DNA of 64,000 bases from Mytilinidion resinicola (GCF_010093595.1 NW_022985446.1:62001-126000), one strand, 5' to 3'. Counted from the first letter of the stretch, positions 1 to 11,863 are shown. Notes: a model not told the origin generated them from the sequence alone. Numbers and translations are program-made.

Positions 1-577
1 ACGGAGAGTCATCAGGTGGCGGTGAGTCAGACCGGGGAGTGGCGGAGGCGCCGTGCTTGGCGCGAGTGTGCAGCGGGGGAGCCGGAACCGGTCAAGCGGC
101 ATGCCGGAAGGGCGCAGGCGCGGGCGGAATAGGCGCTCCCGGCGCACAGCATCGCGAAACACCCTCTCGCTGCCACCAGCCATCTCGACGAGGCTGAGCA
201 TCAAAAGAGCCTCGCGCGCTTCTGTCGACGCCCTGCTTCGTTTCCTCTCCTTCTTGCAGTCGCTCAGTCCAGCAAACGCGCGGTCTGGCACCCCTCCGCA
301 ACGCCCAAGCCAGCACCCTCAGCACGCAGACAGTGCGGCACTGCGGCTGACGCCCGCCTGCTGTGCGCCCGCTAGCGCCCCGCCTCCCCTCTGCTGACGC
401 CTGGGCATCGCTCCGCGCGCCCCAACCTCTTCAACCCTCAGGCCTCACCCCCCTCGCCAACTCCGCCATCACCAGCACGCCCCCCGCCCCATCTCTTCCA
501 TCCCGCATCTCCCCTCTCTTGTCGCGCGTGCTGCACATCTCGCCTCCGTCTCTCTTTGAGCCCGCCGCCACGCGAAA
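1..577. other. GC-rich 5' flank without a convincing gene
   Basis: This stretch is C-rich and open in several frames only because of its composition. The possible proteins are Arg/Pro/Ser-rich and have no recognisable fold. It ends in a long pyrimidine-rich tract just before the ATG at 578, as is common in fungal promoters and leaders. I see no gene in it. Confidence 0.6.
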
Positions 578-2178
578 ATGGGCCTCCCGTAAGTCTGCCG
601 CCCCGAACCGTGGTTTGCGCTGCTAGGCTTCGCGCTTCAGCCTCCCCCGGATTCCCACCGCAACACTCTAACCCAAGCCTGCACAGAGTCTGGCGCGCGC
701 CCTCCCCGGAAGACTCCAAGGATGCAATCAAGGTCGACCTCACCGCATCGTCGCGCTCCACCATCCGCCGTCGTGGCCAGCGCTCGCCCGTCGTGCCTCG
801 TCGCGCGCGCAGATCTGCGAATCCCCACGCTGCACCAGCCACCGCGCCCTACACGCGATCACCGCGCCGTGGCGAGTTCGGCTTCCGCATCGCTCCCGAC
901 TTCGACTTGAACTCGCTTGGCCAGAGCAGCAGCGCCCGCCGCGACCGCGACCTGGCGCCGCTGCCTCCCGTGCCCGAGTCGAGGAACTATACCCGCGATG
1001 CACGCGAGCGCGCCGAGGGCAACAGGGCCAGGAATGCGCGCGACTACCACGGTTACCACGACCACTCTAACCACTACTTCGGTCTGAGCGAGGAACGCGA
1101 CTCTCTGCCGTCTCCGTACAGACAGCGCGATGGGCTGCCAGCGTACACTCCCAACTTCGCACCGGCCGCCTACAACCCGTCTCACAGCTTCACGGCGCTT
1201 CCTCCTCTGCGTCCATCGCGGACTCCGCCTACGCGAGCCGAGTCTCGCAGTCGCCATGAGCTCGTTGTCATCGACTCCGACGAGGAGGGCAGCGAAGGCA
1301 GCCCGGTTGGATTCCCACCACTTCGACGGATGGGCCGCCGTACCATTGCCGATGGCCCGCTCCCGTCCAGCTCTCTTCGGGAATCCTGGAGTCCTGCGTC
1401 CACTGTCGACGGCCTAGGCGACCGCGAGCGCAGCTTCAGCCCTGCCGACAACCACTGGGACACCATGCTCATCACCGTCGCCCCGGATCCCCATCTCCCA
1501 AGCGCCGACTCCTCCTTCACCTCTGCCGCAACATCGGCCTCGTTCTCCCACCCAAGTTCTCGCTCTGCCAGTTCCAATTCCAACTCCAATTCTGCCTCCT
1601 CGTCGCGGACCCACCTGACCGTCCCTTCAACCCACTCTCCTGAACAGGTTCTTACTGGCGTCTGCGAGAGCTCTGACGAGGATTCTGGCGCTTCAGACAC
1701 TGAGGCTTCTGAATCTTCCGTGGCACCCGCGCACCTTTCTTCCACCGCTCCTGCCCGTAATCCTTCTCGTTACTCGCGTCATGTCCGCGATCGCTCCAAC
1801 GAAGCGGTCCGCTTCGTCCGCAACTTCTATTCCTTCACTTCTTCCCGCGCTGGCCCGCACCCTCATAACCCTTACCATCATCATCGCCATCACGATTCTC
1901 TCGCTTTCCAGGGTTCATCCTCTCTCTCCCCGCCTCCTCTATTGCCTCCGGTTGTCGACGGCCCCATTCTCGACGACACCGACTCCGCTCTTCGTGGGCC
2001 TGTCCTTGAGCCGAATCTCGATCAGCTTCGTGCCATCCTCCGCGAGCTTATCGACAGCCCCGACCCCGACGTGCCTGAGGAGCTCTGGGTCTCCGCAGAC
2101 CTGAGTCTGGAGCGACTGGAACGCCAGCGCGAGAGGCTGATCCGGGAGATGTCGCAACGGGAGCGCGAGCGGTTGTGA
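578..2178 (+). CDS. Conserved serine-rich fungal protein of unknown function
   Basis: The gene has two exons: 578-588, only 11 bases, and 687-2178. The intron runs from GTAAGT at 589 to CAG at 686, and the phases agree, giving 500 residues. The start at 578 gives the N-terminus MGLPVWRAPSPEDSKD, which is better than the upstream ATG that would read through the intron. The protein is mostly low-complexity: Arg-rich near residues 25-50, acidic SDEE around 230, Ser/Asn-rich around 330-350, and a His-rich patch near 430. A conserved-looking island, NHWDTMLITVAPDPHLPSADSS, lies near residue 295. The C-terminus is a charged helix (residues about 475-500). I recall similar short-exon starts and WDTMLTT-type islands in uncharacterised ascomycete proteins, but know no function for them. 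Confidence 0.8.
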
Positions 2179-3633
2179 TGCGTGTCTGCTTTTATGAATT
2201 GTTGCTTGCTACTTTTTAATGTTTGTCACGTTGGGTGCGTAATGTGTCTTTGGGCTCGGCTGGCTGAACCCCTGAGACTGTGCTGTTTGCTGGACTTGAC
2301 TCGGACTGTTGTGTACGATTGCGCTGTGCTTCTCGAAGTCCCTTTGATTCTCTGGTTAGAGTTCTTCCTGCAATCTTCCAACTTTTTGGTTCACAGGTTC
2401 TTCTTAGGGCTTCTTCTTTGGTCTTCTTTCCAGTCAGGCCATTATTCGGGTTTCTTTGGGTGAGGACTTGCAGGCATCGCAGCTTCATGTCGTACAACCT
2501 GTGATTCTGTGCGTGCTTGGGGCCCGCTATCAGTCGACGAAAAACACGAAAAGTTCGGGAGGGTTTCTCTGATTTGAAAGCTTAAGCTCTGTTTTGAAGG
2601 TTCGACCTTCGGGCGGTTCGACGGTTCAGGCTCTGGTTCTTGGGCTTATTCTCTGATTTTCAGTCTCTTTTTCCTTGCGTTTTCTCGAGTCTATTCTAGA
2701 TGCTCGTTGTGTCTTCTTTACATCATTTGAACAAATCCATCGTACATGGATGGATAGGCAGGAATAGGGAACGCATCGAAATGGAATGCAAAAGCTATTC
2801 TCGGGCTCTCTGCATCGCGCGCTCGAGTTCTTCTACAACTTTCTCCCTTGGAGTAATGAATCAAAACGTCGGAAGACAGTACCAAGACATAAGTTTGGGC
2901 ACTCCTTGCAACTGCTTGGGGCACCCCGATACGCTTTTGAGACTTCAAATACGATGTAAAGTCCAACGTAGTGGAAGTAGACTACGTTTTGATAGAGCTA
3001 ACATCTGCTAGCTAGGGTACTTCTTACAGTGGTGTCGAGCGGGCGAGAATGGAGCCGGAGCAGTAACGTATCCGTGTAGCTAAAGTTATAACCTAGTAGT
3101 ATTACTCCTCCCCTCGTCGGCGCGAACCACTACGCCCCACAGCAATGAAATATCCGTGTGCCTAAACTTATGTCCTAGTGCTGTACCCTGCTTCCACGTC
3201 GCGTGTCCTTAGGATCCATCGAAAACCGTTCCAGCCGATTGGATTCGTAATAATTTGCCACTGAACGTCGCGAAACCTTGGTGGAGGTGATCCAGTAGCT
3301 TTCACTCATCGTCTTGATCGTAGTCCAATTTCAAGTGTATTACCCCTAGAAAATCGTGGCTACGCCGCGTGCCCTCTTTGTCTAATGAAATATATCTTAT
3401 GTGGTTAAATATGTAACAACTTCCAACAAAACCCTCCAAACTCAGGGCCCCTCTCTTCCTAGTCACAGCCCAACCTCGACCTTCCGCTGGCCAAAAAGAA
3501 ATATCTGCACAAAAAACGGGCCACCATCCCTCTGCGTGGTTGTATTCTCTGCGCCCGCTTCGAAATCCCTCGCAAAACTCGCGCTGAACCTACCAAGGGC
3601 TCCCTGGGCGCGCGCTGCTCTTGTGTCCCCAAT
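2179..3633. other. Intergenic region between convergent genes
   Basis: This holds the 3' ends of the convergent genes on either side. The 2180-2700 part is T-rich and looks like 3' UTR. The rest has no supported ORF. A diverged direct repeat lies at 3060-3187. Confidence 0.6.
3060..3187 (+). repeat. Diverged direct repeat, two copies about 46 bp each
   Basis: Two related segments start at 3060 and 3142, an 82-bp period. Both contain TATCCGTGT, then CTAAA, then TTAT and CCTAGT, with scattered substitutions. No coding potential; the origin is unknown. Confidence 0.5.
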
Positions 3634-5040
3634 TTATCTTACCACCCTCTCCACGTCAACATCATCGCAACCCCCATCGGACCCCAACAATAGTGTCTGC
3701 TCTTCCCGCTCACCCCCTCCATCACCGCGATACCGAGAGCGCAGTAACGGCGTTTCCTCTCCCTGCTCCCCCTCCTCCCCCTCCACCTCTTCTCTTCCCT
3801 CTACCCCCGCTTGCGCAAGTTTCCTCGCGTGTTGGAACGTAACGAGCCACAGCGCCCCCTGCACCCCGGCAAAAACCACGGCATCCACCCCCATCCACCC
3901 GCTCTCTACAAACCACCACCACACCACCCCCTCCCCCTCCGCCCCGGGCGCCCGCCACACCCAACTCGCCGCCAGCACCGCAAACACGATGCTCTGCGAC
4001 CCCAGCATCGCCGCGCTAAGCGCGCTCTCCCCGGCCCCCCTAGCCGCCTTAATCACGTAGTACTGCGGGACAAAGGCGTAGAGAACGAGGAGCGTAGTCA
4101 AGGGGTTCAAGATCACCACGTGGATTGTGAAGAACCCCACCTCCAGCACGTCGCGCGAGGAAAGCAGGTCGCGGTGGTCCTTCTCGGAGTGCGGGACCGC
4201 CAGCGCCGCGACCGCCGGGACGAGGGAGGCGGCGAGGTGCGTGAGGTACGCCATCAGCACGGCGGCTTTGGAGACGGCCGGGTCGGCGTCTTCGTCCGGC
4301 GAGATGAAGAGGGCGAGCATCAACCTGCCACGGGTCAGCGACTCGCAACTCTCGCCGAGGGGGGCGCTCTGATACAGGTGAGCAAGGGCATAAAGCTGTG
4401 GCCACACGCCGCTCCAATCTGTGCTGGCTTGATACCACTACGAGAGTTGCCCCCCGGCTGGCAGGTAGTCGGGCAATCAAACAGCAAGCCTAGCCTCTAC
4501 TGCATCAATCCTGGCATTGGAGTTTGACGTTTGGAAAGCTCCCCTTGAGGCACCCACCCCACGCAGTGGTAAATCGAGTGTGCACGGACGCATGGGCGGT
4601 CTCTGTCGCGTGGAAAATTTGTAGAAATGTGGGGACTCACAGTGCGGAGGAGCATGTCCATTCAATAGCGAACTGGGCGATGTTGAGGTAGGAGAGGAGG
4701 GGCAGAGAGGTGTGCGCGTCAGGGTCCCCCGCGAGGCCGTTGAAGGAGAGGGAGAGGATAGCGGTGAGGTGGGAGGTGGCGGCGATGCTGGGGCAGAGGA
4801 GGTAGGGGAGGGAGAGGCCGGTGCTGCAGCGGGTGGAGAGGATGCGGTGGTATTGGGGGAGGTAGGTTAGGGGGGTTAGGAGGAGGAGGATGCTGGGGGG
4901 TGGTGTCAGAGGCTGGAACTGACTACAGATATTGTGGGTTGGGACTGGACGAACACGCTGGAGGTAGCGAGGATGACCATTCCCGCGGAATTGGGATTGG
5001 TGGGCGGCGGGGATGGAAATGGGGGTGGCGTAGCTGTCAT
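3634..5040 (-). CDS. PQ-loop repeat integral membrane protein
   Basis: The exons on the minus strand are about 5040-4927, then about 4900-4641, then 4324-3634. Exon 2 encodes a clear PQ-loop repeat: a hydrophobic helix followed by TYLPQYHRILSTRCSTGLS, the Pro-Gln motif at the end of one helix. More helices follow in exon 3, including a second PQ-like segment LYAFVPQYYVIKAARG. The C-terminus is long, acidic and gly-rich. The donor at 4640 (GTGAGT) and acceptor at 4325 give a 316-bp intron with matching phase. The exon 1/exon 2 junction is unresolved: only a very short intron (about 34-44 bp) fits, and the frame works best with the acceptor after TTCCAG near 4908. The family includes vacuolar/lysosomal amino-acid exporters and sugar transporters; the substrate here is unknown. 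Confidence 0.72.
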
Positions 5041-5877
5041 TTCTTGTGGTATTTTTGACGGCGGTCTAAGTTAGAGAGACGGAGAAGATGATGATGGAAT
5101 AGCGATCTTAATCAATGAAGTAGCGAGACCGACGGATCAGAATAAACGATGAGATAACATGGAAATATGTTGATGTGATATCGTCAATCAGGCAGAAGTG
5201 ATAAACCCTGCGGCGAAGATCTCGCCTAGGTTCTGCATGTTTATGGCACAGTACTGGGGTGTCAGTACTGGAGTCACCTGATTTCGGGGTCGGACACCGA
5301 AATAGTTGTAAGCAATGTGCCTATGCCCATGTGCGTCAAGGGAGTGTTCTTTTGTCCTGATGTCAGATGAAGCGTTAATCCTTTGATAGATCCAGAAACC
5401 AGAATTCAATCGGTGCCAAGATCTCTTTGAGCGCACCTGTATACTCGTACAATAAATTATCTGGTATTTAGAGTAACGGAGTAGAGAGAAAGAAAATGCG
5501 TTGACTATTCTCGGTGGATGTACATCAGAAATAGCTTTGAGAAGGCAAAGTAAGACCGCAATTCAGCGGAAATTCCGGGGAAACAAACTTCAATTGTGCT
5601 TAGACATCTTACTACCCAATCTCCGTAGAAAGCTAAAACCCTACTTGAAGTGGATCGTATGAGATATAGAGCCTTATCGATTAACAACTTCTGAACAAGT
5701 TACCTTCCTGCTGCGCGAAAACGTAATTCTTAGCTCGTTATTTTCAAGCGACTTGGAAACCAAGATTGGCAAGCATCAAGACGCCTCTGACCGTCAAGTC
5801 GGTTTTGACGCACCCAAAATCAAACTCCAACACTTCGAAGCGCATCTGATAAGGTTCTACACTTGCCTTTCCGAGTA

Positions 5878-6023
5878 CAAGGGGGTCGCCTGAGCGGGCC
5901 ACCCGCCCTCCCTACAGCTTTTGGTGGCGTTATAGTAATCATCTACGAAAAGAGTATGGATACGACTATAATGCCACCAAAAGTTGCAGGGAGGGCGGTT
6001 GGCCCGCTCAGGCGACCCCCTTG
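5878..6023. mobile_element. 146-bp MITE-like element with about 60-bp inverted repeats and TA duplication
   Basis: The left end starts CAAGGGGGTCGCCTGAGCGG and the right end is its reverse complement. The arms pair over roughly 60 bp, with only a few mismatches, around a loop of about 25 bp. TA flanks the element on each side (5876-5877 and 6024-6025), which fits a TA target-site duplication of the Tc1/mariner type. It has no coding capacity, so it would need a transposase supplied from elsewhere. Assigning it to Tc1/mariner rests only on the TA duplication. Confidence 0.75.
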
Positions 6024-7105
6024 TAGTAGAAAGCAGGACTAGAGCCTCCACATCAGCTACTCTTCATTCATGATGATCTGCGGCTGTGCTCTGTATCAAA
6101 CTTCACCTTAGCCGCAAGCCATGCGCGATTGAGGCGCCAAATCGATCGCGATCTAGAGTGATTAGTCGCACCCTCCCGAAGTGCAGTCATCCTTTTCGCG
6201 CCTTCCTTTTCGTTTGGTTGTACAAAGGTAGCTTTGGCATCGGAGTTGCCGACAGCTAGTTGCGGAGAACCATAGCATATACGCCTCCATGCCATGCTCT
6301 TTGAAGGCATCGGGACCCCGTTCGGCAGTTGTCTTTGAAACCTCAATCCCATACTCAGCACGAACCTTGAGAATCCTTGTTTGGCCGTGGGTGTTTGATT
6401 ACATCTCGTTCGTTTCCTGTAACGAGCATCATGCCATGAACACGGCTACTCTCTGCCAGCTCCGCTTGGTAGGCATATGACCCGGCGACCTGGAGGTTGG
6501 CGTATCTTCAATACGTTAAACCTATGCAGAAGGGCCGAGCAAAAGGACAGATTTGGTCTGTTTCTGGGTTTCGGCTGGGGTTTGGCCCCGTTCCGAGGTA
6601 ACATTTTGGTATGAGCGCATGGTCCGTGGGCGGCGTTAGGGCTGTACAATTTTGAGTCTGCGGCCTTGCAAGGAGCAAACCTTAGATCCACCAGCCCCGA
6701 AGCGTTGAGTCGGACCGTTTGTATCCTCGGAGGTCTGAAATAGTCCGAAAAGCCTTAATGGAAACTGTAAGAGCCTCAGGAGTGCTAGCGGAAAGCTTAT
6801 GGGAAGTGACATGACCGTAGAGAAGGAATAGGCGCAAAAGTATTAGTTCGGACAGTGCTAGAAGTATGAATTGTGGGTAGATGACGCGGCTAAACACGCG
6901 ACATGGTGGTTAGTAGGGTTAGGAGGGTCTTCGGAGTCCGCGGAGTATGGAAAGCTAATCTGATGGCTAGTCGAAAGCATAATCTGCTTCATGAAGAGGA
7001 GTGAAGTCGGCGATGTCGCCGTCGCTCGCCTGTGGAGGCTCCTGAGGCTTGCCGTTTGTTAGGAATCTGGAACCATGGCGGCCTGGCTCCAGTCCTATCG
7101 CGATT

Positions 7106-7123
7106 GCAATCGCAATCGCAATC
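7106..7123 (+). repeat. Short GCAATC microsatellite, three units
   Basis: Three perfect tandem GCAATC units sit between CGCGATT and GCG. It is minor, and it lies between the two inverted-repeat elements. Confidence 0.6.
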
Positions 7124-7319
7124 GCGCCTCGCGATCAAAAAGCGCGGGGAAGTGATTGAGTGGCCGTCTAGGGTTCAGATATGAGGTGTTTCTTCGGTGG
7201 CCGAGAATCTTGCCGCAACAACGTGCCGAGGAGAACCCGCAATATATATCAAACGGCGAAGCGGGCCTGTCAAACGTGCTTTTAAGCTTCAAGCTGAACA
7301 GAGTTGAAGGAAGAGCTTA

Positions 7320-7660
7320 GAGCCTGTTCTTTTGCCTCGTACGGTAGCGTACATAGGCCCTGCAAATCACCGTACGAGCGCGCACTCTACTTTATCACGA
7401 TTCTGTTCTATTGACTAGCGTACAAATAGTTGAATATCACGGCAATATCACGATAAACACTGTACGTCAATTTCTGTTGTTGCAGTGCCAAGCCCTCATA
7501 CAAATTCGTCATGTACGGTGGCCAATGTGAAATTCTGCCCTCGCCCTCAATTTCAGGATAGTTACGGAATATACGGCTTGGCAATTGCCCCAATATACGG
7601 CTGCTTGGCGTTGATGTACGCACTGATGTACTCTACCGTACGAGGCAAAAGAACAGGCTC
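7320..7660. mobile_element. 341-bp PIF/Harbinger-like MITE
   Basis: The ends are perfect inverted repeats of 28 bp, starting GAGCCTGTTCTTTTGCCTCG. The match continues after one mismatch for a few more bases. TTA is repeated directly outside both ends (7317-7319 and 7661-7663), a 3-bp target duplication. A TTA/TWA duplication with a G-rich CCTGTT terminus is typical of PIF/Harbinger (Tourist-like) elements. The interior has no transposase ORF, so it is a non-autonomous copy. Family assignment is inference from the ends. Confidence 0.78.
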
Positions 7661-8224
7661 TTAGCTGCGCCGTCTGTAACTCAACAGCGCCGCCATGGAG
7701 ACTGTAACCGAAACAGTTTAGGGGCGATTATCACAGTAGATCGCGCTATCCCCGAATCCCTGGTTTGGACCAGACGCTAGTCTGTCCGCGGAGAAATGTA
7801 GAGATCTCGAAGGGAGGCGACCGAAAGCCGTTGGACCCTCCCATCGGGTTTGTGAAGTCCATTTTAGGTCTGCATCCCTGCGACTCATCGATGCAAGCCA
7901 CGACCTACATTTCAGGGAAGCTAGAGAACTAATGCGCAATGCAGCTGACACAATGTGTCAAAGGTCTTGGACGAGGTCTGGGTGTAGTCAAATGCGAGGG
8001 CGTTCATCCTCAGCCGCCGTTTGTATCTTACATAACACTGCTAGTGCTCAACCAACAGCGCTCCATTGTACATATTACTACAGCTTGTTTAACAGTTTCT
8101 TTTTCTAGACGCCTGCCAATGTTGGCAACCCGAATGCGAAAATTAGACGATCCAAAATGTAGGAGGGCCAGAGTGGAAATTCGAGATTGATGCAGTGAGG
8201 TTCCACTAGCTCCAATGTCCGTAT

Positions 8225-9015
8225 TCAAGGCTTCGGCTTCCTCTTGCCAATATTCCATCCCCAGCCCCTTAGTGTCTTGACAACTTTCGGAGTCACTGCA
8301 GCGGTCAAGGGAACTCGAATGAAGATCAAGGATTTGTGGACAGCGTATGCGAGGGCGAGCGTAGTCCAGATCGCTGGAGAAGGTCAGTACAGGAAACGTG
8401 TGGTTGAGCTCACGCAAGTCACATACTTGCTTCGGTTTTGGATACAGCAGCCTCCGTGACTACTTCGCCCTCTCGTGCTGTGGCCTCTAATGAGCCTTCT
8501 CCGCCGATAGCTTCCTTTTTCTTGTGCACATCTGGAAATGGTATATGCACTAGGCTCCAGAAAGCTTCTATTGCAGCGTGCTCGTACCGCCCTATGCGAT
8601 CGGTCCCAAGCAGCTTCACCGCCATATAGCAGAACGGAAAATCCAGCACCGTGAGGAGGCCATAGACGCCCACGACTGTCCAGCCATACTCGCGGGAGAG
8701 CTTGCGCATGCGCTGTGAGAGAGAGAGCGAGGGCTCTGGGCTCCCGAGCTGTGGTGTTGGATTGGGACTGGGGGTTGATGGTTTGGAGCTCTTGAAGCGC
8801 AGGAAGCGGAAGCTCCGGGACGGCAGCGACCCGTCATGTTTCCATGACTGGCGAACCGCTTGACCTGAGAGTCTCTGAAAGGTACCAGGATTCGAGATAG
8901 TAGGCCTTGCAGTCGTAAATAGTCTGATTGCGGATGCTGAGGGAGCTGGCGTGATGGGGGAGCAAAAAGTGCTCCTGACTCGGACTGCCGGGCCCAGGGC
9001 GCGGGCAGCGCTCAT
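8225..9015 (-). CDS. FAM210/DUF1279 mitochondrial membrane protein
   Basis: There are two exons, 9015-8427 and 8373-8225, split by a 53-bp intron (GTATGT to CTCCAG with a CTGAC branch site). They encode 245 residues. The N-terminal 90 residues are rich in Arg, Ser and Ala with almost no acidic residues, as in a mitochondrial presequence. The DUF1279 domain follows from about residue 110: RKLSREYGWTVVGVYGLLTV, a hydrophobic helix, then a second helix in exon 2 beginning WTTLALAYAVHKSLIF and ending in VVKTLRGWGWNIGKR. Without exon 2 the domain would be truncated. I chose the Met at 9015, which starts the presequence; an upstream in-frame Met at 9120 is possible. FAM210-family proteins sit in the mitochondrial inner membrane; the exact role here is unknown. 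Confidence 0.85.
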
Positions 9016-11557
9016 GTTGGAGCTTCTGGCGATAGGAACACAGCTCGATGGGTGGGCCCAGGCTGGACGTCGGTACAGGCGCGGCGGACACAATTGCGGT
9101 GTGATGTGGGCAGCGTGCATTCGCCGCGGTGTTTCATCGCCCTCCAGCTACGTCCTGAGGCCAAGCTTTCGCGGAACATCGTGGACCCGCACCCGTACGC
9201 CCAGCCCATTGCACCACCTGACTGCGGGACCTCCATCATGGGTCAACCCAACCTCATCTGCAAGAAAATACCAACTCGGAATGCCGCTGAATCGCCCGCT
9301 CTGCGTTGCGGGAGACTGCCAGGCGGGACATTTTGCCGCTGCTCGCCGCTGACTCGGACCGCATCCGGGGCCCGCATCGTACCAATTATCTGGACGGCTT
9401 CCATGCTCAATCGGGCAGACTATTGACCCTTTGGACTTGACACGCAGTGGATGTCCAGTTTTTCTGAACCTTTCTCTCTCACCGCCGTCGGCTGAGGCGG
9501 CTGTCTCAATTAGCCGTGGAGACAATCGTGAGCTCCGTTTTTCCCGGCGCCAGGAGTCATGGCCGTGTTCTCGAAGATTGAGTCCCCGCAGACGTGGTGG
9601 ACCGTGTTGGAGAAGGGTCTGACTAGCGATGAAACCAGAGGCTGGCCAGACAGCGCGGACGCGAGACGTCGCTGCGAGCATCAGCTCAAGACACGCGGAC
9701 GCGATGTTGGCATGCCCTCGATATAAGGTTGTTCGCCGCGCCTTCGCCGCGTGGAGAATCATGCAAGTTCAAGCCGCAAGCGTCAGCCGAGTCCAATCGC
9801 ACAGTGGGAGTGCTTCGGGTGGTGGGGAAGCATGGGACGATCTGACGCTCCTTCACGAGAGGAATGTGCACAATGAGGGTGAGGATGCGGACTAATTCGA
9901 GTGAAAATAGGAATCATGAGGCTTCCAGTTCGTCAGCACTTGAACATCCTGCTGCGCCGGAGCCAGGCTCCCTTGTGCGCGAAACCTCAAGGAGTGGGCG
10001 ATCTCACAGCGCGACTTGGGTGCGGCGATCCGCACCGAGTTGCTGGACTCGCACGATTTCCTATCAGACTGACGACGGAGGAGCGACAGACTTGGGTGGT
10101 CGTCCGAAATCGCAGCAGGACTGGAGCTACTGTACCCGACATGACCGATTGCTGCCACACTTCCACAGCTTCTGCGTGACATGAGCGCGCCTCGCCCGAA
10201 GACCCCACGCATCTGGCCGCCTCCCGTTGCGATGCAGGCTGAGATGGTCCGCGGAACCCAGCCAGGGTGGACAGGCAAGGCGCTGCGTGCTAAAGTCCTC
10301 GGGCTGCTCAGCAACGGGGCGCCGAGAGAAATAGTCAGGTGAGCTGGCCGGGTTCTTGGGAATACTGGCGCGAGTAATGACACCGGCGACGCTGAGTCGC
10401 TCCGGCAGACTGGTGGTTTGACTTTGTGCGGACGCTGCCGGCAAGACTGCTGCTTGGAGCACCCCGATGCTGATTCGCCGCGATGCGACTCGGTTCGCGC
10501 CTCTGCGCCGGCCGTGTGCGCAACCGCTCAAGGGGCTTAGAGGCGCTTGCAGGACGAGGGCCAAGGCGCCTGGAGAGACGCATGGGAGGTGCAGCGACGA
10601 CGGTGCGGGTTCAGGGCATGGCTGATGCTGCGCTGCGGCATCCAGCGGTGCTCAGCATCATTCAGACCCACCTGGGCGTATCGTGGCAGGGCCAAGCACA
10701 CGCAACGGACTCCCGCAGCACATGGCTGCCGGCAGACCAGAGATCCCGGACGCCACGATGCAAACGCTCAACCTCACCTCCTCCAAGCTAACTGTCCCTC
10801 CCCCAAGCTAACCGTGGGAACCTCTGGCGCTCTCCAGGGCTGCCGAATCCACCAGTGCCCACTCCTGCCCGACCAACTGCCGCCTGTCCTTCGGCGCCGC
10901 TCTCCTCTATCAAACGGAGGCTCCCGCCGCGAGTCGACGCCGCCCTGTCTCAGCGTTCCAGCAGTTCGGACGGGCGTTTTCGACAAGCCGGCCAGCGGCT
11001 TGCAGGCTCCCTGGTCGCGCAGGCCTGTCCCTCTCCCTGGGCTGCTGACGTCCTGTGTCGTCGTCGGCGGGGCAAGCTTCATCGTTGGCTGCGGTGCCAG
11101 AGGGTGTGCAAGGTTCGCAATATCATCTGGCTCTGGAGTCGCCTCCTTGCGCTCACGGGCCCCAGTATCACCTTCTCTCAGCCCTTCGCTTCCCTACCGC
11201 CCCTCAAACGGTAGCCTAAGCCGGCGCCAACGGCCTGCCGTCAGAAGCCTGCGGTGGTTCAAGCCCCAGGCTGGCTGAGACCGCTGCGAGCTTATTTGTG
11301 TGCATTCCAGCAAAAGCCTTCCGCCCCGGCCCTATGCATGACTTCTGGCTGGGGATCTGCCTGTCTTTCCACGTGGGTTGATCGAATCTCTCATATGTAT
11401 TATATATATCTCCGGCTGTTCTCCTCCCTGCCATGCCCAGCTGCCTTCACCTGCCTGTTTCCCCCACGACCTCCTTCCCGCACCGCCCTAGCGCTCCCCA
11501 CACTATCACTTTCTTTATTCGCGACTTCATTAAATCCCTCCTTCCCCTTCCGCCAGC
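9016..11557. other. Long intergenic region, GC-rich
   Basis: Many overlapping frames are open on both strands because GC is high. None gives a protein with recognisable domains, transmembrane pattern or plausible exon structure. The segment 11300-11557 is strongly C/T-rich and runs into the ATG at 11558, so it is likely promoter and leader for the next gene. A tiny duplication of CCAAGCTAAC occurs near 10783-10815. Confidence 0.5.
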
Positions 11558-11863
11558 ATGGGTGGTAACGCAGAAATAGTCGACGGTTACGGCTACCTGA
11601 CCGTTCAGCGCGCCCTCGACATCGCCCGCAATAGCGAAGGCGGCGTCGACCCCCTCATCTCGCGCTTCCTCGAAAAAGCCATTCTTGACCTTTGGGCACG
11701 TTTACACGCCCAACCCAACACCTACATCCTCTCAAAAGACGAGTTCGCCCTCTTCAACTACTTCCGCGCCCGCTTTCAGTCCTCCGACATCGCCCAACGC
11801 GCCGTGAAGCGCTTCTGGGACCACTACGAAGGCGACCCAAACTCCGTAGACCTCAGTGATTAG
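11558..11863 (+). CDS. Small conserved protein of unknown function, 101 aa
   Basis: A single exon encodes 101 residues. It follows a pyrimidine-rich leader and an ATG in good context (CAGCATGGG). The protein is soluble and mixed helical. Aromatic and charged positions are spaced as in a folded domain, for example LEKAILDLWARLHAQPNTYI, ALFNYFRARF and RFWDHYEGD. It has no low complexity and no membrane segment. I believe similar short proteins exist in other ascomycetes, but I recognise no domain and no role. The next gene starts 157 bp downstream on the same strand. Confidence 0.72.
   Translation: MGGNAEIVDGYGYLTVQRALDIARNSEGGVDPLISRFLEKAILDLWARLHAQPNTYILSKDEFALFNYFRARFQSSDIAQRAVKRFWDHYEGDPNSVDLSD

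Larger units (their letters stand above)
5041..8224. other. Gene-poor stretch carrying two MITE-like elements
   Basis: There is no ORF with a recognisable product; the short open frames on both strands look random. Base composition is lower in GC than in the neighbouring genes. It holds two inverted-repeat elements (5878-6023 and 7320-7660) and a short GCAATC tract, and is probably a local sink for transposon insertions. Confidence 0.65.

Noticed and set aside
9148..9762. 204-aa minus-strand ORF
   Set aside because: Overlapping long ORFs on the other strand and Arg/Pro/Ser-rich content indicate a GC artefact.
10547..11278. 243-aa plus-strand ORF
   Set aside because: Open in several frames at once; Cys/Arg/Pro-rich with no recognisable features.
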